Shown here piece by piece: positions 34,792 to 42,162 of a stretch of DNA of 64,000 nt (its first letter is position 1; each line of letters begins with the position of its first letter). A program made the position numbers and the translations under genes. A model generated the notes under the pieces. The model was not told the DNA's origin. It did no database searches and saw nothing but the letters and a program-made list of their open reading frames with translations. Source of the DNA: Pseudomonas agarici (GTDB lineage: Bacteria > Pseudomonadota > Gammaproteobacteria > Pseudomonadales > Pseudomonadaceae); the NCBI RefSeq assembly GCF_900109755.1, contig NZ_FOAR01000027.1:1-64000 (forward strand). The letters are read 5' to 3'.

Positions 34792-36741
34792 TCAGCGCTC
34801 ACTTAACTGTGGAGCCGTCTCTTTGGGAGTCTTCCAGCTCAGCAATTGCTGTTTGAAGTCATAGCTGGCGGCCTGATAGTAGGTGATTGCGCGCTGGATC
34901 AAACGGTCGTCGCTATCTACACGCAACTCCTGACTCTCACCCAGGGCTTGGTCGTGACGACGCAGGCCCAGGCGCGGGCTGAGAATTGCCAAGTCCTTGC
35001 CATCAAACAACCCCAGATGTTGATAGTTGCCGACCAAAACCCGAGCGGGCAACGGATTGTCTTGCAACAGGTTCCGGCCAAAAAACGTCGATTCGTAGCT
35101 CAGATTGATCAGCCCCAGCAAGGTTGGCGCAAGATCGATCTGGCTGGCTAATTGCGCTGTTTCCCGAGCCTCGACCAGCTTCGGCGCATAGATGAACAGG
35201 GGAATCTGATAGTTGCTGATGGGCAGGTCTTCCTTGCCCGCGCTGCCGGCGGTATGGTCGGCGACAAAGACAAAGATGGTGTTATCGAACCAGGGCTTCT
35301 GGCGTGCGGCCTCAAGGAACTCACCGATGGCATAGTCGGTGTATTTCACCGCTCCATCGCGACCGTGGCCGGACTTGATGTCGATACGATCATCAGGATA
35401 AGTATAGGGGCGATGGTTGGAGGTGGTCATCAGTTGTAACAAGAACGGCTGCTGCTTGGCGTAGTCAGCATCGGCCAGCTTCAGCGTCTGTTGGTAGAGA
35501 TTTTCATCGGCCATGCCCCAGGCATTTTTGAAGGAAATCTCCGATTCAGGCACGCTGCTCTGATCCACGACCCGATAACCGTTACCGCTGAAGAACGCGT
35601 TCATGTTGTCGAAGTAGCCGCGCCCTCCGTAGACAAACACGCTGTCATAACCGATGGCACTGAGTTGCTGGCCCAGGCTGGCGAAGCCGCTTTCGCGGCC
35701 AATGCGCTTGACGATCGAGCGCCCCGGTGTCGGTGGGACGGCCAGGGTGATGGCTTCCAGGCCGCGGTCGGTGCGAGTACCGGTGGCGTAGAAATTATTG
35801 AAATATAGGCTTTGCTGGCGCAGTGCATCAAGATTGGGCGTGAGGTCGCGCCTATCGCCGTTGCTGCCCATATACTTGGCGCTGAGACTCTCGATGGTCA
35901 CCAGTATGATATTGGGCGTGCGCAGCGTGCCGGGGTTGGTGATGGCGCGACGGATGTCCAGGGGATCGTTGCCGATAAAACGGGCATTGGCTTCGCTGAG
36001 CTCGGCGTGCAATTGCTTGGCTACCACGTCGGTCGGCAGGCTTTTGTAGAACTGCGAGTAATCCAGTTCGTTGTTACGAAACGCGGCAAAAAATTGATAA
36101 GGACCGTTGCTTGCCAGTTCATTCTTGTAGGCGTTACCGCCTTGGGCGCGCGGGCTGTCCTGGCTGATCAGTTGCAGGCAGAGGCCGGCGACCGCCAACA
36201 AGCTCAAGGCATTGAGCAAGCGACCACGTGTTGTCGGCAATGGCGAATCCATCGCGCGGTTAAAGGGTTGGCGCAGGGTCCAGCTCAAGACCACGGCCAG
36301 CACCGCCAACAGGCTCAGCAGTTTGCCGATTGGGTAGGACTCCAGCAGGTTATTCAACACCTCATCGGAGTACACGAGGTAGTCGACGGCAATGAAGTTG
36401 AAGCGCACACCGAATTCATCCCAAAACAGCCATTCCGCCACCGAGGTGAACAGCATGGTGAACAGGCTGACGGTGAGTACCACCTGCAGGAACCAACGGT
36501 GGCCACGCCGACGCCAGAGCGCGGGTGGGCACAGCAGCAAGTACAGTCCCAAGGGGAGGGCGGCATAGACCAGGAAGGTCAGGTCATAGAGCAGACCCAC
36601 CCCAAATACCGGCAGCAGGTTGCCGCCGACTTCGCCCAGATGGGTGATCAGCAATACACTACGAGTGAGCAGGAAAACGGATAACCAGGCACCGGTTATC
36701 AATAGCAAATAGCGCATTGGCGCTGTTTTGGAGAGACCCAT
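34792..36741 (-). CDS. LTA synthase-type sulfatase-fold phosphoglycerol/phosphoethanolamine transferase
   Basis: A 649-residue inner membrane enzyme with five N-terminal helices (about residues 10-190) and a periplasmic alkaline-phosphatase/sulfatase domain (about 270-610). The catalytic Thr should lie in the NFYATGTRTDRGLEA stretch (near residue 323). Metal-binding patterns include NIILVTIESLSAKYMG (Glu) and FVFVADHTAG (Asp-His near residue 515). Gram-negative LtaS-like enzymes modify glycans or lipopolysaccharide with phosphoglycerol or similar groups, such as OpgB; this one's acceptor is unknown. It is divergent from colR, and its upstream region carries a motif shared with the methyltransferase-wapQ promoter, which suggests envelope-stress control by ColR. 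Confidence 0.85.
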   Translation of the reverse strand: MGLSKTAPMRYLLLITGAWLSVFLLTRSVLLITHLGEVGGNLLPVFGVGLLYDLTFLVYAALPLGLYLLLCPPALWRRRGHRWFLQVVLTVSLFTMLFTSVAEWLFWDEFGVRFNFIAVDYLVYSDEVLNNLLESYPIGKLLSLLAVLAVVLSWTLRQPFNRAMDSPLPTTRGRLLNALSLLAVAGLCLQLISQDSPRAQGGNAYKNELASNGPYQFFAAFRNNELDYSQFYKSLPTDVVAKQLHAELSEANARFIGNDPLDIRRAITNPGTLRTPNIILVTIESLSAKYMGSNGDRRDLTPNLDALRQQSLYFNNFYATGTRTDRGLEAITLAVPPTPGRSIVKRIGRESGFASLGQQLSAIGYDSVFVYGGRGYFDNMNAFFSGNGYRVVDQSSVPESEISFKNAWGMADENLYQQTLKLADADYAKQQPFLLQLMTTSNHRPYTYPDDRIDIKSGHGRDGAVKYTDYAIGEFLEAARQKPWFDNTIFVFVADHTAGSAGKEDLPISNYQIPLFIYAPKLVEARETAQLASQIDLAPTLLGLINLSYESTFFGRNLLQDNPLPARVLVGNYQHLGLFDGKDLAILSPRLGLRRHDQALGESQELRVDSDDRLIQRAITYYQAASYDFKQQLLSWKTPKETAPQLSER

Positions 36742-36810
36742 GTCGATGTTTCTTATATCAAAGAAAGCGCGATATTGGCTCTGACGCTGTCGTTAGTTTG
36801 TGAAGCTATA

Positions 36811-36825
36811 GTGAAAAACTCGTTC
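36811..36825 (-). promoter_or_regulatory. ColR-like box upstream of the LtaS-type gene
   Basis: On the minus strand this reads GAACGAGTTTTTCAC. A near-copy, GAACAAAATTTTCAC, lies upstream of the methyltransferase gene, and both are about 65-70 bases from the start codon. The TTTTTCAC half matches what I recall of the published ColR consensus in P. putida. Confidence 0.5.
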
Positions 36826-36943
36826 AGCCTCGAAATCGGTTGAAAACCCTTATCGATGGGGCTCTCAGGCCTATCCCTGAGCCACACTTGGCCTTAAGCT
36901 GCGCGAGCCATCATGGCCGTTACCGCGTACGGAGACAGTGCCC

Positions 36944-37627
36944 ATGCGAATTTTATTGGTTGAAGACAACCGCGATATCCTGGCCAACCTGGCGGATTAC
37001 CTGGGTCTCAAAGGCTATACCGTGGACTGTGCGCAGGACGGCTTGTCGGGTCTGCACCTGGCCGCAACCGAGCATTACGATCTGATCGTGCTCGATATCA
37101 TGCTGCCTGGGATCGACGGCTACACCCTGTGTAAACGTTTGCGCGAGGATGCCCGGCGCGACACGCCGGTGATCATGCTGACGGCCCGTGACCAGCTCGA
37201 TGATCGCCTGCAGGGCTTTAAGTCCGGCGCCGATGACTACCTGCTCAAACCCTTCGCCCTGTCGGAGTTGGCGGCGCGTATCGAAGCGGTGTTGCGTCGT
37301 GCCCAAGGTGGCGGTCGGCGCGCCTTGCAGGTGGGTGACCTGAGCTACGACCTGGATACCCTGGAAGTCACCCGCCAGGGGCGTCTGCTCAAGCTCAATC
37401 CGGTCGGTTTGAAGCTGCTGGCGGTGCTGATGCAGAAAAGCCCGCACGTATTGCGTCGGGAGATTCTTGAAGAGGCGCTCTGGGGGGACGACTGCCCGGA
37501 CAGCGACAGCCTGCGCAGCCATGTGCACCAGTTGCGCCAAGTGATCGACAAACCGTTCGACAAGCCATTGTTGCAGACCGTGCATGGTGTCGGCTACCGC
37601 CTGGCTGAGGGCCGTGATGGAGTTTAA
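36944..37627 (+). CDS. colR: Two-component response regulator ColR
   Basis: A 227-residue OmpR-family regulator. The receiver domain has the acidic pair EDN at residues 8-10, the phosphorylated Asp in LIVLDIMLPG (near residue 51) and the K of the LLKPFA motif. A winged-helix DNA-binding domain follows (about 130-220, ending TVHGVGYRL). In fluorescent pseudomonads ColR controls outer membrane and lipopolysaccharide genes and affects root colonisation and zinc tolerance. Identity rests on near-full match to remembered ColR sequence and on the gene order colR-colS-methyltransferase-wapQ. The ATG at 36944 follows GGAGA. It overlaps colS by 11 bases. Confidence 0.93.
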   Translation: MRILLVEDNRDILANLADYLGLKGYTVDCAQDGLSGLHLAATEHYDLIVLDIMLPGIDGYTLCKRLREDARRDTPVIMLTARDQLDDRLQGFKSGADDYLLKPFALSELAARIEAVLRRAQGGGRRALQVGDLSYDLDTLEVTRQGRLLKLNPVGLKLLAVLMQKSPHVLRREILEEALWGDDCPDSDSLRSHVHQLRQVIDKPFDKPLLQTVHGVGYRLAEGRDGV

Positions 37628-38897
37628 GCAGAGTCTTGCCCAGCGCATCATCATTGCCTTTGCCTTGATGAGCGCGTTGGTGGCGGGTGCCTTTGCCCTG
37701 GGCATCGTGGCCACGGTTCACCTGGTCGAGGAAAAACTGATCTCCGCCGGCCTGGGCGGCGATCTACAGCGCCTGCTGCTGATGGACAGCGTGGGGGACT
37801 GGAGCCATCGACCCGAACCCGACCAGTTGTTCTACTACAGTGACGGCAAAGGCGATTTCGAGCTGCCCAAGGATTTGCGCCATCTCGATCCGGGGTTTCA
37901 TGAGGTCTTTCGCGAGCAATCGTCCTATCATGCGATGGTTGAGGTGGTTGACGGTCGGCGCTATGTACTGCTGCAGGACCAGAGTGACTTCGAGGAACGC
38001 GAGCGGGTGCTGTTCGCGGTGGTGCTCGTGGGATTTATCCTGGCCCTGGTCCTGGCGGTGTTCCTCGGCTGGGTTCTGGCCCGACGAGTGATGGCCCCGG
38101 TAGTGCGGTTGGCCCGCCAGGTTCGGCATCGCGACCAATTGCTTGGACTTGCGCCGCCTCTTGCGCCTGACTACGCGGCGGACGAAGTGGGTGAGCTGGC
38201 GGTAGCATTCGATGCGACGCTGGGACGCCTGCGCCGGGCCTTGACCCGCGAGCGGCTGTTTACCAGCGACGTCAGCCATGAGCTGCGCACGCCGCTGATG
38301 GTGCTGGCCAGTTCCTGCGAGCTGTTGCTGGAAAACCCCGCGATCGATCAGCGCGGTCGTAATCAGGTCGAACGTATCGCTCGGGCCTGCGAGGAGATGC
38401 GCGAGTTGGTGCAGACCTTCCTGATGCTGGCTCGTGCCCAACGTGAGGACGCCAGCATGTCGCCACAGGTTTCGCTCAAGCTGGTGGCCGAGGACCTGGT
38501 CGGCCTGTGGCGTGCGCCTGTCGAGGAGAAAGGCCTGAAGCTGATCTTCAATCCAGGCGATCCCCTGGATGCACGTTACAACGCCACGTTCCTGCACGCG
38601 GTGATGGGCAATCTGTTGCGCAACGCCCTTCATTACACGGAGCAGGGCTTTATCCGCCTGACACTTGAGTCGACGGGATTTGTTGTCGAGGACAGCGGTG
38701 TCGGGATTCCGGAAGAAAAGCGCGAGGCGATGTTCCAGCCTTTTGTGCGTGGCGATGAGAGACGCGGTGAAGGCTTGGGGCTCGGGCTTTCGCTGGTGCA
38801 GCGGATCTGCGAGAACCAGGGCTGGTATGTCAGTCTGACGACCATGCAGCCTAATGGTTGTCGCTTCCATGTAGACCTGGCACGACCTACTGCTTGA
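37617..38897 (+). CDS. colS: Sensor histidine kinase ColS
   Basis: A 426-residue membrane kinase with helices at about 8-30 and 132-155 flanking a periplasmic sensor of roughly 100 residues. The sensor holds an E-x-x-E motif (EERE, residues 126-129) plus His95/Glu96 and His105, the kind of site reported to bind zinc or ferric iron in P. putida ColS. HAMP, H-box (SDVSHELRTPL, His near residue 221) and an ATPase domain (GNLLRNALHY, DSGVGIP, GLGLGLSL) follow. The ATG at 37617 overlaps the end of colR. Excess metal should activate it to phosphorylate ColR. Confidence 0.92.
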   Translation: MEFKQSLAQRIIIAFALMSALVAGAFALGIVATVHLVEEKLISAGLGGDLQRLLLMDSVGDWSHRPEPDQLFYYSDGKGDFELPKDLRHLDPGFHEVFREQSSYHAMVEVVDGRRYVLLQDQSDFEERERVLFAVVLVGFILALVLAVFLGWVLARRVMAPVVRLARQVRHRDQLLGLAPPLAPDYAADEVGELAVAFDATLGRLRRALTRERLFTSDVSHELRTPLMVLASSCELLLENPAIDQRGRNQVERIARACEEMRELVQTFLMLARAQREDASMSPQVSLKLVAEDLVGLWRAPVEEKGLKLIFNPGDPLDARYNATFLHAVMGNLLRNALHYTEQGFIRLTLESTGFVVEDSGVGIPEEKREAMFQPFVRGDERRGEGLGLGLSLVQRICENQGWYVSLTTMQPNGCRFHVDLARPTA

Positions 38898-38975
38898 CTC
38901 TCGGAGCGCCCGGTTTCTTCAGGGCGGCGACCTCGTCGATGTTTACAGATATGGCCCTGAGCCATTATTTTCGGC

Positions 38976-39022
38976 TTGTAAAGTTTTGTAATGCTTTGTT
39001 CGAGACAGAACAAAATTTTCAC
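38976..39022 (+). promoter_or_regulatory. Promoter elements of the methyltransferase-wapQ operon (ColR-like box, direct and inverted repeats)
   Basis: Three signals overlap: a direct repeat TTGTAA (38976 and 38986, exactly 10 bases apart, the spacing of OmpR-type sites), an inverted repeat TTTGTTC/GAACAAA (38995-39001 and 39008-39014), and the 15-base box GAACAAAATTTTCAC (39008-39022) shared with the LtaS-type gene upstream region. The combination fits a ColR-activated promoter. Confidence 0.5.
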
Positions 39023-39087
39023 GAGGGGACGACCTGTCACTGACACGCGCCTACCTACTGTGGCTATGTTGGCTACAGGAGATGGTG

Positions 39088-39768
39088 ATGAATTCCCCGA
39101 TAAAACTTGAATTTTCCGATAAATACGACGACAAACATGCGGAGCAGTATCTGCTCAAGCACAAGAACAGTTTGGCTCGTCGATTGTCCCATAAGCGTGA
39201 TGAGCAACTGGTGCGTGCCGCGTTAGCCCTGGCTGGCGAGCCGGGCCTGGTGCTTGACTTGCCGTGTGGTGCCGGACGGTTCTGGCCACTGTTGGCGGAG
39301 AAACCCAACCGGGTGATTATTGGGGCCGATAACTCGGCGTCTATGCTGGAAACCGCGCTCAACGCGCAGCCGGTCGAAGTGGTCAAGAGGATACGACCGC
39401 TGCAAACGTCGGCATTTGATATCGAGCTGCCCGATAATGCCGTCGACAGCATTTTTTGCATGCGTCTGCTCCACCACGTCGGCGAGGCGGCGCACCGGAT
39501 GGCGTTGTTGGAAGAGTTTCAGCGGGTCACCCGCGATAGCGTAATCGTTTCACTTTGGGTCGACGGCAACTTCAAGGCCTGGCGGCGTCGGCGATTGGAG
39601 CGTGAGCGCCAGGCCGACGAGGCGCGGGACGGTTATCAGAACCGTTATGTGCTGCCTACCGCTAAAGTAGAAGAAGAATTCAGGCAAGCGGGCTTTCGTA
39701 TCCAGGAGCATCTGGATTTTTTCCCGCTCTACGCCATGTGGCGGGTTTATATATTGCGCAAGAGGTAG
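39088..39768 (+). CDS. SAM-dependent methyltransferase of the ColR-linked operon
   Basis: A 226-residue class I methyltransferase. The SAM-binding glycine motif is VLDLPCGAGRFW (near residue 52), the acidic end of strand 2 is in IIGADNSASML, and motif IV lies near VDSIFCMRLLHHVG. In P. fluorescens WCS365 a methyltransferase/wapQ operon lies directly downstream of colRS and is ColR-dependent; this gene is in that position and is the likely counterpart. The acceptor is unknown, possibly a lipopolysaccharide core component. I chose the ATG at 39088, better spaced from AGGA than the ATG at 39082. wapQ follows after 4 bases. Confidence 0.82.
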   Translation: MNSPIKLEFSDKYDDKHAEQYLLKHKNSLARRLSHKRDEQLVRAALALAGEPGLVLDLPCGAGRFWPLLAEKPNRVIIGADNSASMLETALNAQPVEVVKRIRPLQTSAFDIELPDNAVDSIFCMRLLHHVGEAAHRMALLEEFQRVTRDSVIVSLWVDGNFKAWRRRRLERERQADEARDGYQNRYVLPTAKVEEEFRQAGFRIQEHLDFFPLYAMWRVYILRKR

Positions 39769-39772
39769 CAGG

Positions 39773-40492
39773 ATGGCCGTTGAGTACGTATTGCACGCAA
39801 AAGATGTCACCGAGGATCGCTTCGAGTATTTCTGGCAACAGAAAGGCGAATGGGTGGAAGAGCCCAATCAGCGTCGAGGCGGGGAAAGTGGTGTCCAGCG
39901 GGTGGTAGGTGCGAGCGGTCGACTGTTGTATGTGAAACGCCAGGTGGGGCATACCTACCGAAGCCTGTTGCATCCCTTTGGTCGTCCAACGGTCCTGCGC
40001 GAACTGGCTGCGCTGAAGAGCTTGCGCATGCTGGATGTGGCGGTGCCTGAACTGGTGTTCTGTGGTGCCCGGCGCGAAGGTGAGGGGGCATGGCAGGCGC
40101 TGCTGGTCACGGCGGCGCTGGACGGTTTTCTCGAGATCGAGAACTGGTATGCCGAGGGCGGTCGTGAGCGCCATGGCGAAGTTTTGCATGATCGTGTGCT
40201 GCAGGAATTGGCCAGCACCTTGGCGCGGATGCATCGCGGTCGCTGGCAGCACGGCTGCCTGTATTTCAAGCACGTGTTTGTCCGGGTCAGTGGCGAAGGT
40301 GAGTCGGCAACCGTCGAGGTCGCCCTGTTGGATCTGGAGAAGGCTCGTCAGCGATTGAGTCGTCGGCTGGCGGCGGACCATGACATGAGACAACTGCGGC
40401 GCCATTCGTCGTGGAATGAAACGGACTGGAACAAGCTGAGCTACTTTTACGATATGGCGTTCGGCAGCACCATCAAAGGTTTACAGCGATGA
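39773..40492 (+). CDS. wapQ: Lipopolysaccharide core heptose kinase-like protein (WapQ/InaA family)
   Basis: A 239-residue kinase-fold protein of the WaaP/WapP/InaA superfamily. The Lys-containing strand GRLLYVKRQVGHTYRS (near residue 52) resembles the ATP-binding site. The catalytic loop is WQHGCLYFKHVFV (near residue 155) with H-G in place of H-x-D, as in InaA relatives, and the metal-binding part is VALLDLEKAR (near residue 190). It should phosphorylate sugars of the lipopolysaccharide inner core. It is the second gene of the ColR-linked operon and overlaps the next small gene by 4 bases (ATGA). Confidence 0.82.
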   Translation: MAVEYVLHAKDVTEDRFEYFWQQKGEWVEEPNQRRGGESGVQRVVGASGRLLYVKRQVGHTYRSLLHPFGRPTVLRELAALKSLRMLDVAVPELVFCGARREGEGAWQALLVTAALDGFLEIENWYAEGGRERHGEVLHDRVLQELASTLARMHRGRWQHGCLYFKHVFVRVSGEGESATVEVALLDLEKARQRLSRRLAADHDMRQLRRHSSWNETDWNKLSYFYDMAFGSTIKGLQR

Positions 40493-40716
40493 AGTTAGAA
40501 ATAGCTCGAGGTTTGTTTTTACTCAGTGCACTGGCCATTGCGTCATTGGCGCTGGTGGTTTGGGAGCAACCGGGAACCCAGATACTCAGCAAGGCTGATG
40601 GCACAGGGCATTGTCCCTTGCCGCGGGTGGCCAAAGCCGGCGTCGAGGTCAGGCCTGATCATGATTTGCTGTTGTTTATGTTTGGCCTTTCCCAGGGAGC
40701 GAAGCCGCAAAGTTGA
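40489..40716 (+). CDS. Small membrane protein in the ColR-linked operon
   Basis: A 75-residue protein beginning with one hydrophobic helix or uncleaved signal (about residues 6-25). A short periplasmic part follows with a conserved-looking segment (GTGHCPLPRVAKAGVEVRPDH) and a second weakly hydrophobic patch (LLLFMFGLSQG). I do not recognise a family. Its start overlaps the wapQ stop (ATGA), so it is translationally coupled, and a terminator follows 22 bases after its stop. That makes it a true operon member with a possible role beside the lipopolysaccharide modifiers. Confidence 0.7.
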   Translation: MKLEIARGLFLLSALAIASLALVVWEQPGTQILSKADGTGHCPLPRVAKAGVEVRPDHDLLLFMFGLSQGAKPQS

Positions 40717-40738
40717 AGAACCATTGCCGTCCTCGAAG

Positions 40739-40763
40739 GCCTCGTGATTCACGAGGCTTTTTC
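40739..40763 (+). terminator. Terminator of the methyltransferase-wapQ operon
   Basis: An 8-base perfect stem GCCTCGTG/CACGAGGC with an ATT loop and a T run. Confidence 0.9.
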
Positions 40764-40949
40764 TTTATGTCCCGCTAGTGCCTTGCCGAAAGACACGCGT
40801 TGTGGCCTGCGGGCATCGCTCACGGCGATGATGGGCCACCCTGGCGAGGCGCTTACGCTCCGTCAGGGTATTACGGGTCAGACTGAGGCCTATCGTCGGT
40901 TGCTGCTCGATGCCCGCTGTCACTGCGCGCACTTACTCCGCGTTGCTTC

Positions 40950-41951
40950 CTATTTAGCGTTGCAAAGGGCCAGGCAGTTATCCAGCATGCGATTGGAGAA
41001 GCCCCACTCGTTGTCGTACCAGGCCAGGACCTTGAGCAGCTTGCCGCTGGCCTTGGTGTGATTGGCGTCGAAGATCGACGACAGTGGGTTGTGGTTGAAG
41101 TCGCCGGAAACCAGCGGCAGGGTGTTATAGCCGAGGATCTTCGAGTGCTGGCTGGCTTCCTTGAGCAGCGCGTTAACCTCGTCAGCGCTGGCTTCGCGCT
41201 TGAGCTGCACGGTCAGATCCACCAGCGACACGTTGATCACCGGCACGCGCACGGCCATGCCGGTGAGCTTGCCCGCCAGTTCCGGCAGCACCAGGCCCAC
41301 GGCTTCGGCAGCGCCGGTCTTGCTGGGGATCATGTTCTGAGTCGCCGAGCGAGCGCGGTACGGGTCGGTGTGGTAAACGTCGGTCAGGTTCTGGTCGTTG
41401 GTATAGGCATGGATGGTGGTCATCAGGCCGCTTTCGATACCCAGCTCACGGTGCAGCACTTGAGCCACCGGGGCTAGGCAGTTGGTGGTGCACGACGCGT
41501 TGGAGATGATCTGGTGCGACGGGCGCAGGATGTCATGGTTGACCCCGTACACCACGGTGGCATCCGCGCCCTTGGCCGGTGCGGAAATAATCACTTTGCG
41601 AGCGCCGGCGCTAATATGCGCGGCAGCCTTGGCACGGTCGGTGAACAGACCGGTGCATTCGAACACCACGTCGATTTTCTCGGCGGCCCAGGGCAATTCG
41701 GCTGGATTGCGGATCGCGCTGACCGAGATGCGGTCGTCGTTGACGGTCAGGCTTTCATTGTCATGCTCCACGCTAGCATCGAAGGTGCCGTGGACAGTGT
41801 CGTACTTGAGCAGGTGGGCATTGATGGAGCTATCGCCCAGATCGTTGATGGCGACGACCTGCAAGTCCTGGCGGTAACCTTGGGTATAGAGTGCGCGCAG
41901 GACATTGCGGCCAATGCGGCCAAAACCGTTGATTGCGATTCGTAGCGTCAT
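40950..41951 (-). CDS. gap: Type I glyceraldehyde-3-phosphate dehydrogenase
   Basis: A 333-residue NAD-dependent enzyme that oxidises glyceraldehyde 3-phosphate to 1,3-bisphosphoglycerate. The N-terminal Rossmann signature INGFGRIGRNVLRAL and the catalytic cysteine in SNASCTTNCLAP (near residue 155) are present. It is transcribed divergently from edd, so it belongs with the Entner-Doudoroff branch (gap-1 type) and supplies the oxidative step after Eda. Two HexR sites lie in the shared promoter region; the closer one is 25 bases from its start. Confidence 0.96.
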   Translation of the reverse strand: MTLRIAINGFGRIGRNVLRALYTQGYRQDLQVVAINDLGDSSINAHLLKYDTVHGTFDASVEHDNESLTVNDDRISVSAIRNPAELPWAAEKIDVVFECTGLFTDRAKAAAHISAGARKVIISAPAKGADATVVYGVNHDILRPSHQIISNASCTTNCLAPVAQVLHRELGIESGLMTTIHAYTNDQNLTDVYHTDPYRARSATQNMIPSKTGAAEAVGLVLPELAGKLTGMAVRVPVINVSLVDLTVQLKREASADEVNALLKEASQHSKILGYNTLPLVSGDFNHNPLSSIFDANHTKASGKLLKVLAWYDNEWGFSNRMLDNCLALCNAK

Positions 41952-41976
41952 GAGGAAAGCGCCTGTCGTAGCTTTG

Positions 41977-41991
41977 TTGTTGGAATTACAA
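41977..41991. promoter_or_regulatory. HexR operator upstream of gap
   Basis: TTGT TGGAATT ACAA is a perfect match to the HexR consensus TTGT-N7-ACAA. HexR leaves such sites when it binds KDPG (2-keto-3-deoxy-6-phosphogluconate). Confidence 0.85.
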
Positions 41992-42038
41992 GATTATTCG
42001 CATAAAAATAGAAAACAAGCCTTTTTAGTGGCAATATT

Positions 42039-42053
42039 TTGTTTTATCTACAA
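42039..42053. promoter_or_regulatory. HexR operator upstream of edd
   Basis: TTGT TTTATCT ACAA, a second perfect HexR consensus, 62 bases from the first and on the edd side of the divergent promoter region. Confidence 0.87.
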
Positions 42054-42162
42054 CGAGTGACCTGAATCAACAGGTCCAGATGATTGAGAAGCCCTTCCCT
42101 GCGAGGCTTTCGATCAGCTTGGAAGTACAGGTCGTCATATCCGTTAGCCTGGAGTTCTACAC

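Noticed and set aside
40744..41061. A 105-codon plus-strand frame between the wapQ operon terminator and gap
   Set aside because: It starts inside the terminator and runs into the antisense of gap; no ribosome site. The region has local GC-rich pairing but no clear element.
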